This document shows positions 1 to 7,418 of a DNA stretch of 64,000 nucleotides, in pieces. The position numbers and the translations under genes were made by a program. Each line of letters starts with the position of its first letter. Within the stretch, counting starts at the first letter, position 1. The stretch covers positions 496,001 to 560,000 of the forward strand of contig JBEMAQ010000001.1 of the NCBI GenBank assembly GCA_040274725.1, written 5' to 3'. Origin of the DNA: Solibacillus sp040274725 (GTDB lineage Bacteria > Bacillota > Bacilli > Bacillales_A > Planococcaceae). The notes under the pieces were generated by a model. The model did no database searches and was not told where the DNA came from. It saw only the letters and a list, made by a program, of their open reading frames with translations.

Positions 1-1720
1 ACGACTGATGCTCACCGCGCCCAACACGCCCACGCAATTGGTGAAGCTGTGCAAGACCGAAACGTTCGGCATCATAAATCGTCATAAACGTCGCATTCGG
101 TACATTTACCCCCACCTCAACAACCGTTGTCGAAACGAGCACATGAATTTGTCCCTCACTAAATTCGCGCATAATACGATCCTTCTCATCAGCAGGTAGG
201 CGACCGTGCATTAAGCCGACCTGAAAGCGCCCACCAAAATACGTCGCGAGCTGCTCATACGCCTCAACCGCATTTTGCACATCAAGCTTGTCCGACTCCT
301 CAATGAGTGGACAAATGACATACGCCTGTCTGCCCGCTTCAAGCTCCTGTGCCATTCTTTGTAGCACACTCGACAATTGTTCCTTTTTCATCCAGTGCGT
401 TTCAATCTCTTTACGTCCTGCAGGTAGTTCATCAATAATCGATACATCCATCTCACCAAATGCCGTAATGGCGAGTGTACGCGGAATCGGTGTAGCGGTC
501 ATAAACAGTACATCCGGATTTTCGCCCTTGTCACGCAACACACGGCGCTGCTCAACACCAAAGCGATGCTGCTCATCTGTAATAACGAAGCCTAAATTTT
601 TAAAAATAACGTCGGGCTGAATCAGTGCATGCGTGCCGATTAAAATGTCAATGTCGCCATTTACGAGACGTTCTAATAACTCACGACGTGCCTTTGCTTT
701 CGTTGATCCAGACAATAACGCCACACGAACACCGATTTTTTCAAACCATCCGTACAAGTTTTCCGCATGCTGCTCAGCTAAAATTTCCGTTGGCGCCATT
801 AATGCACCTTGATAGCCTGCCGTTACTGCTGCATAAAGGCCAATTGCTGCAACAACCGTTTTCCCCGATCCTACATCCCCTTGTAGCAGGCGATTCATGC
901 GTTGTGGCGTTTTTAAATCCTTGCAAATCTCGTTGACGACACGCTTTTGTGCGCCCGTCAGTTCATATGGTAATGTGGCAATAAAATCACGCAATTTATT
1001 CACATCATACGCAACAGAAAGCCCCTGCTCTTGCTCTTTATTTGCCTTGCGCAATGCTTGAATGCGCAACTGGAACTCCAGTAACTCCTCATACACAAAG
1101 CGGCGGCGCGCCTGTTTTGCGTGCTCGGCATCTTTAGGGAAATGCACCCCCTCTAGTGCGTCTGCTAACGGTAATAATTTGTAGGATGTGCGCAGGCTTT
1201 CCGGTAATGTTTCCAGCATATCACCCACTACCGTATCCAGTGCTAAACGCATATATTTACGAAAACGCTTTTGCTGCATCCCACTTTTCACGCTATAAAC
1301 TGGCTCAAAATCAACCTGCTCGGTTTTAGGCCCAAAATTAACCGATGAGCCGACAATCACCTGCCGTCCACGGTCCCATTTACCCGTTACCGTAATGATT
1401 TCACCAACAGTTAATTTATTGCGTAAATACGTTTGATTGAAAAAGACAACCTTCACTAAATGTCTGCCTGCTAGTACAGTAAACTGCAGACGTGATTTAT
1501 TTTTCCCTAAAAACAACACAGCTGGCATACTTTCTACACGCGCTTCAATCGTCACACGCTCATTATGCGGTGTTTCTGTTAAATCCTTCAGACGAAAATC
1601 CTCATGGCGATATGGAAATGTCCAAATTAAATCATGAATCGTGTCAATCCCCATGGTTTGCAGCTGCTCTGCCGTCTCTTTACCAATCCCCTTTAATGTG
1701 GAAACAGCTTGCTCTAGCAT
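1..1720 (-). CDS. recG: ATP-dependent DNA helicase RecG (3' end cut by window)
   Basis: RecG unwinds and remodels stalled replication forks and Holliday junctions. The first 573 codons are present and open to the window edge; the family is about 680 residues, so roughly the last 100 are missing. The N-terminal wedge/OB region is followed by a superfamily 2 helicase core with Walker A GDVGSGKT near residue 285 and DEQH near residue 385. The ATG at 1720 is chosen because AAAGGAG sits about 8 bases upstream; an in-frame ATG at 1728 abuts that site. A terminator separates it from sdaAA upstream, so it probably has its own promoter. Position after sdaAA matches B. subtilis. Confidence 0.95.
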   Translation of the reverse strand, partial: MLEQAVSTLKGIGKETAEQLQTMGIDTIHDLIWTFPYRHEDFRLKDLTETPHNERVTIEARVESMPAVLFLGKNKSRLQFTVLAGRHLVKVVFFNQTYLRNKLTVGEIITVTGKWDRGRQVIVGSSVNFGPKTEQVDFEPVYSVKSGMQQKRFRKYMRLALDTVVGDMLETLPESLRTSYKLLPLADALEGVHFPKDAEHAKQARRRFVYEELLEFQLRIQALRKANKEQEQGLSVAYDVNKLRDFIATLPYELTGAQKRVVNEICKDLKTPQRMNRLLQGDVGSGKTVVAAIGLYAAVTAGYQGALMAPTEILAEQHAENLYGWFEKIGVRVALLSGSTKAKARRELLERLVNGDIDILIGTHALIQPDVIFKNLGFVITDEQHRFGVEQRRVLRDKGENPDVLFMTATPIPRTLAITAFGEMDVSIIDELPAGRKEIETHWMKKEQLSSVLQRMAQELEAGRQAYVICPLIEESDKLDVQNAVEAYEQLATYFGGRFQVGLMHGRLPADEKDRIMREFSEGQIHVLVSTTVVEVGVNVPNATFMTIYDAERFGLAQLHQLRGRVGRGEHQS

Positions 1721-1787
1721 ACTTGACATCTCCTTTTACTCAGTCTTATTACTACTAGAATAGCATAGAGGCGCACATATGTTCACG

Positions 1788-1819
1788 AAAAAAGATGCTT
1801 CGTCAAAAAACGAAGCATC
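1788..1819 (-). terminator. Intrinsic terminator after sdaAA
   Basis: Perfect 9-bp stem (1794-1802 with 1811-1819, GATGCTTCG/CGAAGCATC), 8-base loop. On the minus strand it is followed by a run of six T. It lies 14 bases past the sdaAA stop. Confidence 0.85.
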
Positions 1820-1832
1820 TCCTAAAAAAATA

Positions 1833-2723
1833 TTACGCATTCATTGCACTGCCGAAAATTTTCGCTGCGATTGCTAATCCTGTCGGCGTTGTCGCTAAGC
1901 CTCCGCGCGCTGTTTCCTTTAAGTTTGGACTCATTGATTGGCCAATGCGGTACATCGCGCCAATGACCTCATCACACGGAATACGACTTGTCACACCCGC
2001 AAGCGCCATATCTGCCGCGACAAGTGAATTTGCCGCACCCATTGCGTTACGTTTTACACATGGTACTTCTACTAAGCCCGCAACTGGGTCACAAACTAAT
2101 CCAAGCATGTTTTTTAGTGTAATCGCAAAACCTTCTGCACACTGCTGTGGTGTACCGCCTGCCATCTCCACAATCGCTGCTGCCGCCATTCCCGCTGCAC
2201 TCCCAACCTCTGCCTGACAGCCACCTGCCGCACCTGAGATGGATGCATTATTTGCTACAACGAAACCAAATGCCCCTGATGTGAATAAAAAGTTGATCAT
2301 TTGCTCGCGCGTCGGGTTTAATTTGTTTTTCACCGCAAATAATGTACCTGGTACAACGCCTGCTGAACCCGCTGTTGGTGTCGCACAAATCGTACCCATT
2401 GCCGCGTTTACTTCATTCGTTGCAACTGCTTTGCTTACCGCATCTAGTAATAAATCACCGGATAACGACTTCCCTGTTGCGATATAATTTTGAATGAGTA
2501 CCGCATCACCACCTGTTAAACCTGTTACAGACTGTACACCTTTTAATCCACGCTCAACTGCCTCTTCCATGACGGTTAAATTGCGGTCCATTTGCGCAAA
2601 AATTTCCTCGCGCGTGCGGCCGCTAATGAGCATTTCCTGCTCAATCATAATTTCTGAAATTAATTTATTCTCACGTTCTGCACGTTCAACAAGTTCACGT
2701 ACATTTTGGAATAACACGTCCAT
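1833..2723 (-). CDS. sdaAA: L-serine dehydratase, iron-sulfur-dependent, alpha subunit
   Basis: Catalytic alpha chain of the oxygen-sensitive [4Fe-4S] L-serine deaminase, converting L-serine to pyruvate and ammonia in the cytosol. The 296-residue length fits the two-subunit Bacillus type. Conserved cysteines likely to ligate the cluster are Cys169 (GGCQAEVG), Cys211 (VCDPVAG) and Cys222 (VPCVKRNAMG). It lies 12 bases after sdaAB and is co-transcribed with it; the start at 2723 has GGAGG a few bases upstream. The gene pair between fakA and recG is the B. subtilis arrangement. Confidence 0.95.
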   Translation of the reverse strand: MDVLFQNVRELVERAERENKLISEIMIEQEMLISGRTREEIFAQMDRNLTVMEEAVERGLKGVQSVTGLTGGDAVLIQNYIATGKSLSGDLLLDAVSKAVATNEVNAAMGTICATPTAGSAGVVPGTLFAVKNKLNPTREQMINFLFTSGAFGFVVANNASISGAAGGCQAEVGSAAGMAAAAIVEMAGGTPQQCAEGFAITLKNMLGLVCDPVAGLVEVPCVKRNAMGAANSLVAADMALAGVTSRIPCDEVIGAMYRIGQSMSPNLKETARGGLATTPTGLAIAAKIFGSAMNA

Positions 2724-2735
2724 GATCTTACCTCC

Positions 2736-3398
2736 TTAGTTATTAATTTTCGATACTTTCGTAATATGTGGAATATATGAAATTTGCTCTAAAATACGCT
2801 CATCAATATTTTGGTCTACTTCAATGACCATGAGTGCTGTCAGCCCGCGCTCAATACGCGATACTTCCATATGCCCGATATTCACATTGTGCATAGCTAA
2901 ACAATTCGCAACGTTCGCGATACAGCCTGCACGGTCATCATGAACAACTAAAATCGCTGGCATGCCGCCTGTTAATCGCAGCTTAAAGCCGTTTACTTCA
3001 CTAATTTCAATTTTACCGCCGCCGATTGAAATACCTTCAACACTCATTTCATTCTTTTCGTCACCCATCACAAGGCGTGCTGTGTTCGGATGCTCACGGT
3101 TTGCTGTTTCTGGAATAAACTCAAACTGTAAGCCCGCTTTCTCCGCTTCAGCAAATGACGTCTTAATACGTTCATCGTCCGTATCATAATCAAGCAAGCC
3201 ACCAACAATCGCAATATCTGTCCCATGGCCACGGAATGTTTCAGCAAACGAGCCATACAAATAGATTTTCACCCATTTTGGTTGACGCCCAAATAAATCA
3301 CGTGCCACACGGCCTATTCGTGCCGCACCTGCTGTATGTGACGACGAAGGTCCAATCATGACAGGACCGATAATATCAAACACCGATGTAAATTTCAT
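2736..3398 (-). CDS. sdaAB: L-serine dehydratase, iron-sulfur-dependent, beta subunit
   Basis: Beta chain of the L-serine deaminase. Residues 1 to about 145 form the serine dehydratase beta domain with the conserved SSSHTAG at 18-24. Residues from about 148 to 220 form an ACT domain (start AILVVHDDRAG), expected to sense or position serine. The start at 3398 is preceded by AAAGGAGCGG. First gene of a two-gene operon with sdaAA and downstream of a plausible vegetative promoter. Confidence 0.95.
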   Translation of the reverse strand: MKFTSVFDIIGPVMIGPSSSHTAGAARIGRVARDLFGRQPKWVKIYLYGSFAETFRGHGTDIAIVGGLLDYDTDDERIKTSFAEAEKAGLQFEFIPETANREHPNTARLVMGDEKNEMSVEGISIGGGKIEISEVNGFKLRLTGGMPAILVVHDDRAGCIANVANCLAMHNVNIGHMEVSRIERGLTALMVIEVDQNIDERILEQISYIPHITKVSKINN

Positions 3399-3432
3399 CG
3401 TAACCGCTCCTTTTGTTTATGTTATTACTTGT

Positions 3433-3461
3433 AGTCTACTGATTTTTTTCAGCATTAACAA
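3433..3461 (-). promoter_or_regulatory. Candidate sigma-A promoter for sdaAB-sdaAA
   Basis: Minus strand: -35 TTGTTA (3461-3456), 17-base spacer, -10 TAGACT (3438-3433). Four of six matches in each box, about 35 bases before the sdaAB start. Position and spacing are good, sequence match moderate. Confidence 0.5.
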
Positions 3462-3573
3462 ATTTCTTCTCTCACTAGCGAATAATCAGACTATTCCATC
3501 CGATAGTTACCAATAAATTAACCATTTACCTGCTACTAACTATTTTTCTATAACTTACTTTCTCCCTTTTAAA

Positions 3574-3607
3574 AGACAAAAACAGTGCGCACAATTTGTA
3601 CGCACTG
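3574..3607 (-). terminator. Intrinsic terminator after fakA
   Basis: Stem CAGTGCG/CGCACTG (3583-3589 with 3601-3607), extended by ACA/TGT across a single C/A mismatch, followed on the minus strand by TTTTTGTCTTTT. It ends the yloU-fakA unit before the sdaAB promoter. Confidence 0.75.
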
Positions 3608-3628
3608 CTTTCTCTATGAATAATCGAA

Positions 3629-5269
3629 TTACTCAACTGAAAGAATGAATGGATATAAAGATTGCTTACCCTCAACGATTTCTACTTCTGCATCTGAGTA
3701 GTTCTCTTCGATAAAGCCTGCTAATTCATCTGCTTGCTCAGCAGTTGCGTCTTCACCGTAAATCACTGTCACGATTTCAGAATCCTCGTCCATTAACTTC
3801 GTAATCACTTGCTTCGCCGCATCCATCATCGCTGGTGTTGATAGTAAAATCTTACCTTCCGCAAGACCCATAAATTCGTCTTTACGAATTTCTACACCGT
3901 CAATTGACGTATCGCGTACCGCAAATGTTACTTGACCTGTTTTCACATGCTCAAAGCCTGCTGTCATGTTTGCTGTATTATCGGCAACAGACACATCTGG
4001 GCTATAAGCTAAAATCGCGGCCATACCTTGTGGGATTGTTTTTGTTGGAACAACAGCTGCTTCGATGTCGAGTAACTCAACCGCTTGCTCTGCTGCCATA
4101 ATAATATTTTTGTTATTCGGTAAAATAAGCACACGCTCTGCACCGATTTCTTGTACCGCTTTGACGATATCTTCTGTTGACGGGTTCATTGTTTGACCGC
4201 CCTCAATCACATAAGAAGCACCGATTGAGCGTAGTAAGTTCGCTACACCTGAGCCCATTGCAATTGTGACAATCGCATATGGAATTTTTTCCTGTCTTTT
4301 CGCAGGCGCTGTTGGTGCGTCTACGATGGCAGAGTGCTGCTCACGCATGTTATCGACTTTAATTTTAATTAAGCTACCATATTTTTGACCTGCTGCAAGT
4401 ACTGCACCCGGCGTTTCTGAGTGAATATGTACTTTCGCAATCTCGTCATCTGAAATGACAAGCAGTGAGTCGCCCATCGGATTTAACTCTTGACGGAACA
4501 CTTCTTCATCAAACGGTACTTTATCTGCTTCAAGACGTACCATGATTTCTGTACAGTAACCGAATTCGATATCCGCTGTGTCCATAAAATCTTGTACACG
4601 GTGATGCTCTGCGTTAATTAAATCATCTAAAGATGACTCGTTTTTCGCTGGTAATGGCTCACCCTTTAATGACGCAAGGAATCCTTCGTATACGAATAAT
4701 AACCCTTGACCACCACTATCGACTACGCCTACTTCTTTTAGTACCGGCAATAAATCTGGTGTACGGTCTAGTGATGCCTTTGCTTCTGCAATAAACGCTT
4801 CCATCAATTCGATTAAGTCGTCTGTCGTTTCCGCTGCTTCTACACCTTTAGCCGCAGCCTCGCGTGCAACCGTTAAAATTGTCCCTTCAACTGGCTTCAT
4901 CACGGCTTTATAAGCTGTTTCTACACCGGCTTGGAAGGCACCTGCTAACCTACGTGCGTCAATTGTCTCTTCTTTTTCAATCGCTTTTCCGAAACCACGG
5001 AATAACTGCGATAAAATAACGCCCGAGTTGCCGCGCGCGCCCATAAGTAAACCTTTTGATAAGCCTTGTGCTGTCTTCCCAATATGTGCACTTGCTTGTA
5101 ATTCTGTTTCTTTTGCGCCAGATGTCATAGACAAATTCATATTTGTCCCTGTATCCCCGTCTGGCACTGGGAATACGTTTAGTGAATCTACATAACCTGC
5201 ATTTTGGTATAGGTTGTGTGCACCCATTTGTACCATTTCTGCAAATTTAATTCCGTCTAAAGACTTCAT
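3629..5269 (-). CDS. fakA: Fatty acid kinase subunit A (DhaL/DegV-type, YloV)
   Basis: Dak-type kinase subunit. In Staphylococcus aureus the FakA family phosphorylates fatty acids carried by FakB, for phospholipid synthesis. The 546-residue length is full. The N-terminal DhaL nucleotide-binding domain has PDGDTGTNM at 36-44, whose aspartates coordinate Mg-ATP, then MGARGNSGVILSQ. A middle domain follows and the C-terminal half is the DegV-like YloV region. It is 18 bases after yloU. No FakB gene is visible here, so the partner must be encoded elsewhere. Function is by family; B. subtilis yloV is in the same place. Confidence 0.9.
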   Translation of the reverse strand: MKSLDGIKFAEMVQMGAHNLYQNAGYVDSLNVFPVPDGDTGTNMNLSMTSGAKETELQASAHIGKTAQGLSKGLLMGARGNSGVILSQLFRGFGKAIEKEETIDARRLAGAFQAGVETAYKAVMKPVEGTILTVAREAAAKGVEAAETTDDLIELMEAFIAEAKASLDRTPDLLPVLKEVGVVDSGGQGLLFVYEGFLASLKGEPLPAKNESSLDDLINAEHHRVQDFMDTADIEFGYCTEIMVRLEADKVPFDEEVFRQELNPMGDSLLVISDDEIAKVHIHSETPGAVLAAGQKYGSLIKIKVDNMREQHSAIVDAPTAPAKRQEKIPYAIVTIAMGSGVANLLRSIGASYVIEGGQTMNPSTEDIVKAVQEIGAERVLILPNNKNIIMAAEQAVELLDIEAAVVPTKTIPQGMAAILAYSPDVSVADNTANMTAGFEHVKTGQVTFAVRDTSIDGVEIRKDEFMGLAEGKILLSTPAMMDAAKQVITKLMDEDSEIVTVIYGEDATAEQADELAGFIEENYSDAEVEIVEGKQSLYPFILSVE

Positions 5270-5287
5270 CCGATCCAGTTCCTCCTC

Positions 5288-5650
5288 TTACACATTCGCT
5301 ACACGAACGCCTTGAACAAAAATGTTAACCGACTGAACGCTCATACCTAATGTTTTATTTACTGTATATTTTACTTTTGATTGTACCTGATACGCGATTT
5401 CTGAAATTTTTGTACCGTAGCTTACGATAATGTACATATCGATATGTAAATCGTCACCTTCTTGGCGTACAAGTACACCTTTAGCGAAATTTTCTTTACG
5501 TAAAATATCTGTTAATCCGTCACGTACTTGATGCTTACTTGCCATGCCAACAATTCCGTAGCATTCAATCGCTGCTCCACCGGCAATTTGTGCAATGACA
5601 TCATTTGAAATATCAATATGGCCGAATTCATTGTTAAGTTCTACTGACAT
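5288..5650 (-). CDS. yloU: Asp23/Gls24 family protein YloU
   Basis: Asp23/Gls24 family, 120 residues, with the usual N-terminal IDISNDVIAQIAGGAA and the VRVANV end. The family includes envelope-stress proteins and membrane anchors; the exact role of YloU is unknown. It always sits upstream of fakA in Bacillales, suggesting a shared function in membrane lipid homeostasis (inference). First gene of the unit, with its own candidate promoter upstream. Confidence 0.9.
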   Translation of the reverse strand: MSVELNNEFGHIDISNDVIAQIAGGAAIECYGIVGMASKHQVRDGLTDILRKENFAKGVLVRQEGDDLHIDMYIIVSYGTKISEIAYQVQSKVKYTVNKTLGMSVQSVNIFVQGVRVANV

Positions 5651-5706
5651 ACGTAATGCCCCCTTGGCTCTATTTGACTAATCTATATTGTACTACACAA
5701 AAAGCA

Positions 5707-5736
5707 ATTATAAAAGAAAACGTTCGCATTCGTCTA
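5707..5736 (-). promoter_or_regulatory. Candidate sigma-A promoter for yloU-fakA
   Basis: Minus strand: perfect -10 TATAAT (5712-5707), -35 TAGACG (5736-5731) with an 18-base spacer, about 57 bases before the yloU start. The -35 match is only four of six. Confidence 0.5.
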
Positions 5737-5762
5737 GTTTCAGTGATACGGTACTCAAAAAA

Positions 5763-5788
5763 CATGAATGCCCATTCGCGCATTCATG
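5763..5788 (-). terminator. Intrinsic terminator after the lipid-kinase remnant
   Basis: Stem CATGAATG/CATTCATG (5763-5770 with 5781-5788), ten-base loop, followed on the minus strand by six T. It lies 13 bases past the stop of the remnant, as if it once ended the intact gene. Confidence 0.75.
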
Positions 5789-5800
5789 CTTTAAAATTCG

Positions 5801-6073
5801 TTATTGAACAAAAAAAGCTAAATGATTCGGCAAAATCGAAATGTTCGCAGGTGTCTGGCTCATTAAATCACCATCCACATTTAATTCGATTTCCTTAGAA
5901 GTGTGCACCGTAATATTTGTGGCATCAAACGCCAGTATATTTTCATCTGTTTCATAATCTCCCGTTAGTAAATTTTTGGCTAACTTCGCCAAATCAACTA
6001 ACGAACCATTTTTGATAATAAAACAGTGAATCAGTCCATCTAATGGGTCTACCTCTTCTGTAATGCGTTCAAA
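5801..6073 (-). pseudogene. C-terminal remnant of a YegS/DgkB-type lipid kinase
   Basis: About 90 codons are readable in one minus-strand frame: VDPLDGLIHCFIIKNG, then LAFDATNITVHT, and ending NHLAFFVQ. This pattern (DGLxxxxII, a helical stretch, then a beta-rich tail with a xxELNVDGD element) is the C-terminal domain of the diacylglycerol/lipid kinase family YegS/BmrU. The N-terminal catalytic domain with the GGDGT motif is missing. An in-frame stop at 6074-6076 and an unrelated palindromic element directly upstream mark the break. No start codon with a ribosome binding site is seen, so I take it as a decayed gene. Assignment rests on motif memory only. Confidence 0.7.
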
Positions 6074-6084
6074 TCAATGTGGCA

Positions 6085-6215
6085 CGCTCACAATGACTCA
6101 CGTCGTGTAAGCCTCAAGCGCTGGAAAGCCCTCGGGTGAAAGTACGCTCTTTACTTTCACCCGAGGGAGCAGACCGCGACCTCGAGCAGCTGGTGCTTTA
6201 GCCTAGACACTGCCT
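6085..6215. repeat. Intergenic palindromic element
   Basis: A perfect 16-bp inverted repeat (6129-6144 with 6152-6167, CCCTCGGGTGAAAGTA and its complement) with a 7-base loop. It is embedded in about 130 bases of G+C-richer, apparently non-coding sequence that differs from its surroundings. No T run follows, so it is not a simple terminator. It lies exactly between the broken lipid-kinase remnant and the rpmB promoter region. It looks like a dispersed intergenic repeat, but the copy number cannot be seen here. Confidence 0.6.
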
Positions 6216-6294
6216 TAACGCCAAAAACTTATACTTTCTTATCTCTTAAAAAAGGGTGTAAAGGTTTTTTTCTTGAAAGGTTGTGTAAAATGTC

Positions 6295-6323
6295 TTGCAA
6301 CAGCCGAGCAGTTATGATAAATT
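6295..6323 (+). promoter_or_regulatory. Candidate promoter for rpmB
   Basis: TTGCAA (6295-6300), 17-base spacer, TAAATT (6318-6323), with TATGAT overlapping just upstream. About 70 bases before the rpmB start. Weak consensus match. Confidence 0.35.
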
Positions 6324-6390
6324 ATTATGGTATGTGAAATATCGAACTGAAATATTAGCTTTCAGATTCATCTGTAAGGAGGGAATTTAC

Positions 6391-6579
6391 ATGCCAAAAC
6401 AATGTGTTATTACTGGCCGTAAAGCTCGTACAGGAAACAACCGTTCTCACGCTATGAACTCTTCAAAACGTACTTGGGGTGCAAACTTACAAAAAGTTCG
6501 TATCTTAGTTGACGGTAAACCAAAGCGTGTATGGGTTTCTGCTCGTGCATTAAAATCAGGTAAAATCGAACGCGTTTAA
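6391..6579 (+). CDS. rpmB: 50S ribosomal protein L28
   Basis: Bacterial L28, 62 residues, with the typical MPKQCVITGRKARTGNNRSH start, a basic middle and VSARALKSGKIERV end. It is the type without the two CxxC zinc motifs found in some paralogues; only one Cys (Cys5) is present. The ATG at 6391 is chosen because AAGGAGGG lies 7 bases upstream and residues encoded further upstream have no L28 similarity. It is transcribed against its neighbours, with a terminator on its 3' side, as in B. subtilis. Confidence 0.97.
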   Translation: MPKQCVITGRKARTGNNRSHAMNSSKRTWGANLQKVRILVDGKPKRVWVSARALKSGKIERV

Positions 6580-6595
6580 TCGCGCGAATAAAAAG

Positions 6596-6627
6596 CACCG
6601 ATTCTTTATGAATTCGGTGTTTTTTTA
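6596..6627 (+). terminator. Intrinsic terminator after rpmB
   Basis: Stem CACCGA-TTC with GAA-TTCGGTG (6596-6619, one bulge), followed by a run of eight T. It lies 16 bases after the rpmB stop. Confidence 0.85.
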
Positions 6628-6637
6628 TGTTTGCACA

Positions 6638-6677
6638 AAAAAATGACCGATGAGCAATTGCTCATCGGTCATTTTTT
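6638..6677. terminator. Perfect 40-base palindromic bidirectional terminator
   Basis: Both arms are 20 bases with no mismatch, centred on AATT, and have A runs on the left and T runs on the right, so it can terminate both strands. On the minus strand it ends the long coaC-to-spoVM unit, and the spoVM stop codon (6671-6669) lies inside the stem. On the plus strand it backs up the rpmB terminator. Confidence 0.85.
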
Positions 6678-6758
6678 CGCTTCTTTTTTAAATAGCTTCA
6701 AGCAAGCCCGCGTCATGCTACTAATGAATTTTGGTAGTTGGAATGTGTATACTTTCAA
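6669..6758 (-). CDS. spoVM: Stage V sporulation protein SpoVM (29 residues)
   Basis: SpoVM is a tiny amphipathic-helix peptide that marks the convex forespore membrane and anchors SpoIVA during coat assembly. The reading frame gives 29 residues: (M)KVYTFQLPKFI, SSMTRACLKLF, KKEAKK. The LPKFI motif, Pro9, and the alternating basic/hydrophobic helix ending in Lys-rich residues match the family, whose B. subtilis member has 26 residues. Start is TTG at 6758, six bases after AAGGAGG; no ATG is available in frame upstream. It sits between thiN and rpmB exactly as in B. subtilis. A candidate sigma-E promoter lies within the end of thiN. Confidence 0.9.
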   Translation of the reverse strand: MKVYTFQLPKFISSMTRACLKLFKKEAKK

Positions 6759-6770
6759 ATGAAAGCCTCC

Positions 6771-7418
6771 TTAATCTACACTTCTTATCATTAAACATAT
6801 GCCCGTACGAAACTCGATATACGCACTACTTGTGATTATTTCATTACTTGTAAACCGACTTGATTCGATGTCAATTTGCTCCGTAGTTGTCTCGTATTTC
6901 ACACCACGCAATGTCACATCACGAACGGTTGTATGCTGCGCGAAAAATGATACATATGGATAACGCGTGTCTTTTACTAAGCTATGCTGACCTGGCGTCA
7001 AATAACGTAGCTCATTTTGCGCGTTACACATTTTAAAGGAGATATGCGGATAGTTAATTTGCAATCGCTTCATAGAGCGTAGAGCGGCCTCGTAGTGGTC
7101 GAGACGCCCACCTGTGACGCCTGTTAGCACAATTTCTGTTGGCGCAAGCTCTAACGCCTTATAAAGCGCTAAATCGGTATCTGTCTCGTCCTTCTCCGCC
7201 TGTACACGCTCAATTCGCTGCACGCGACTCTTTACAAATTGCCACTCTTCCTCTGTCACCGAATCAAAATCACCAACAATATGCTTTGGGACAATGCCGC
7301 GCTCAAGCAAATGATACGCACCACGATCTGCGCCAATAAACACGGCACTACAAGCTACATAATCCGAAAAATCAATCAGCTCGCTCGCCGGGCCGCCTGA
7401 ACAAATAACCGTAATCAT
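6771..7418 (-). CDS. thiN: Thiamine pyrophosphokinase
   Basis: Transfers pyrophosphate from ATP to thiamine to make the cofactor thiamine diphosphate. The 215-residue length is normal. The N-terminal catalytic domain carries CSGGP near residue 7, GADRGAYHL near 30, VGDFDSV near 50, KDETDTDLAL near 80 and GVTGGRLDH near 100; the acidic motifs bind Mg-pyrophosphate. The C-terminal beta domain binds thiamine. It overlaps rpe by four bases (ATGA), indicating translational coupling, and is followed by spoVM after 12 bases. Confidence 0.95.
   Translation of the reverse strand: MITVICSGGPASELIDFSDYVACSAVFIGADRGAYHLLERGIVPKHIVGDFDSVTEEEWQFVKSRVQRIERVQAEKDETDTDLALYKALELAPTEIVLTGVTGGRLDHYEAALRSMKRLQINYPHISFKMCNAQNELRYLTPGQHSLVKDTRYPYVSFFAQHTTVRDVTLRGVKYETTTEQIDIESSRFTSNEIITSSAYIEFRTGICLMIRSVD
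6794..6820 (-). promoter_or_regulatory. Candidate sigma-E promoter for spoVM, inside thiN
   Basis: Minus strand: ATA (6820-6818), 16-base spacer, CATATGTT (6801-6794). This fits the mother-cell sigma-E pattern ATA-N16..18-CATAnnnT. It lies in the last codons of thiN, about 36 bases before the spoVM start, where a spoVM-specific promoter is expected. Confidence 0.45.

Noticed and set aside
1795..2217. Long plus-strand open frame (140 codons) opposite sdaAA
   Set aside because: Antisense shadow of a clearly conserved gene; low-complexity composition and no ribosome binding site.
6295..6390. Upstream-extended start of L28
   Set aside because: The extra 32 codons cover the promoter and ribosome binding site and have no L28 similarity; AAGGAGGG supports the ATG at 6391.
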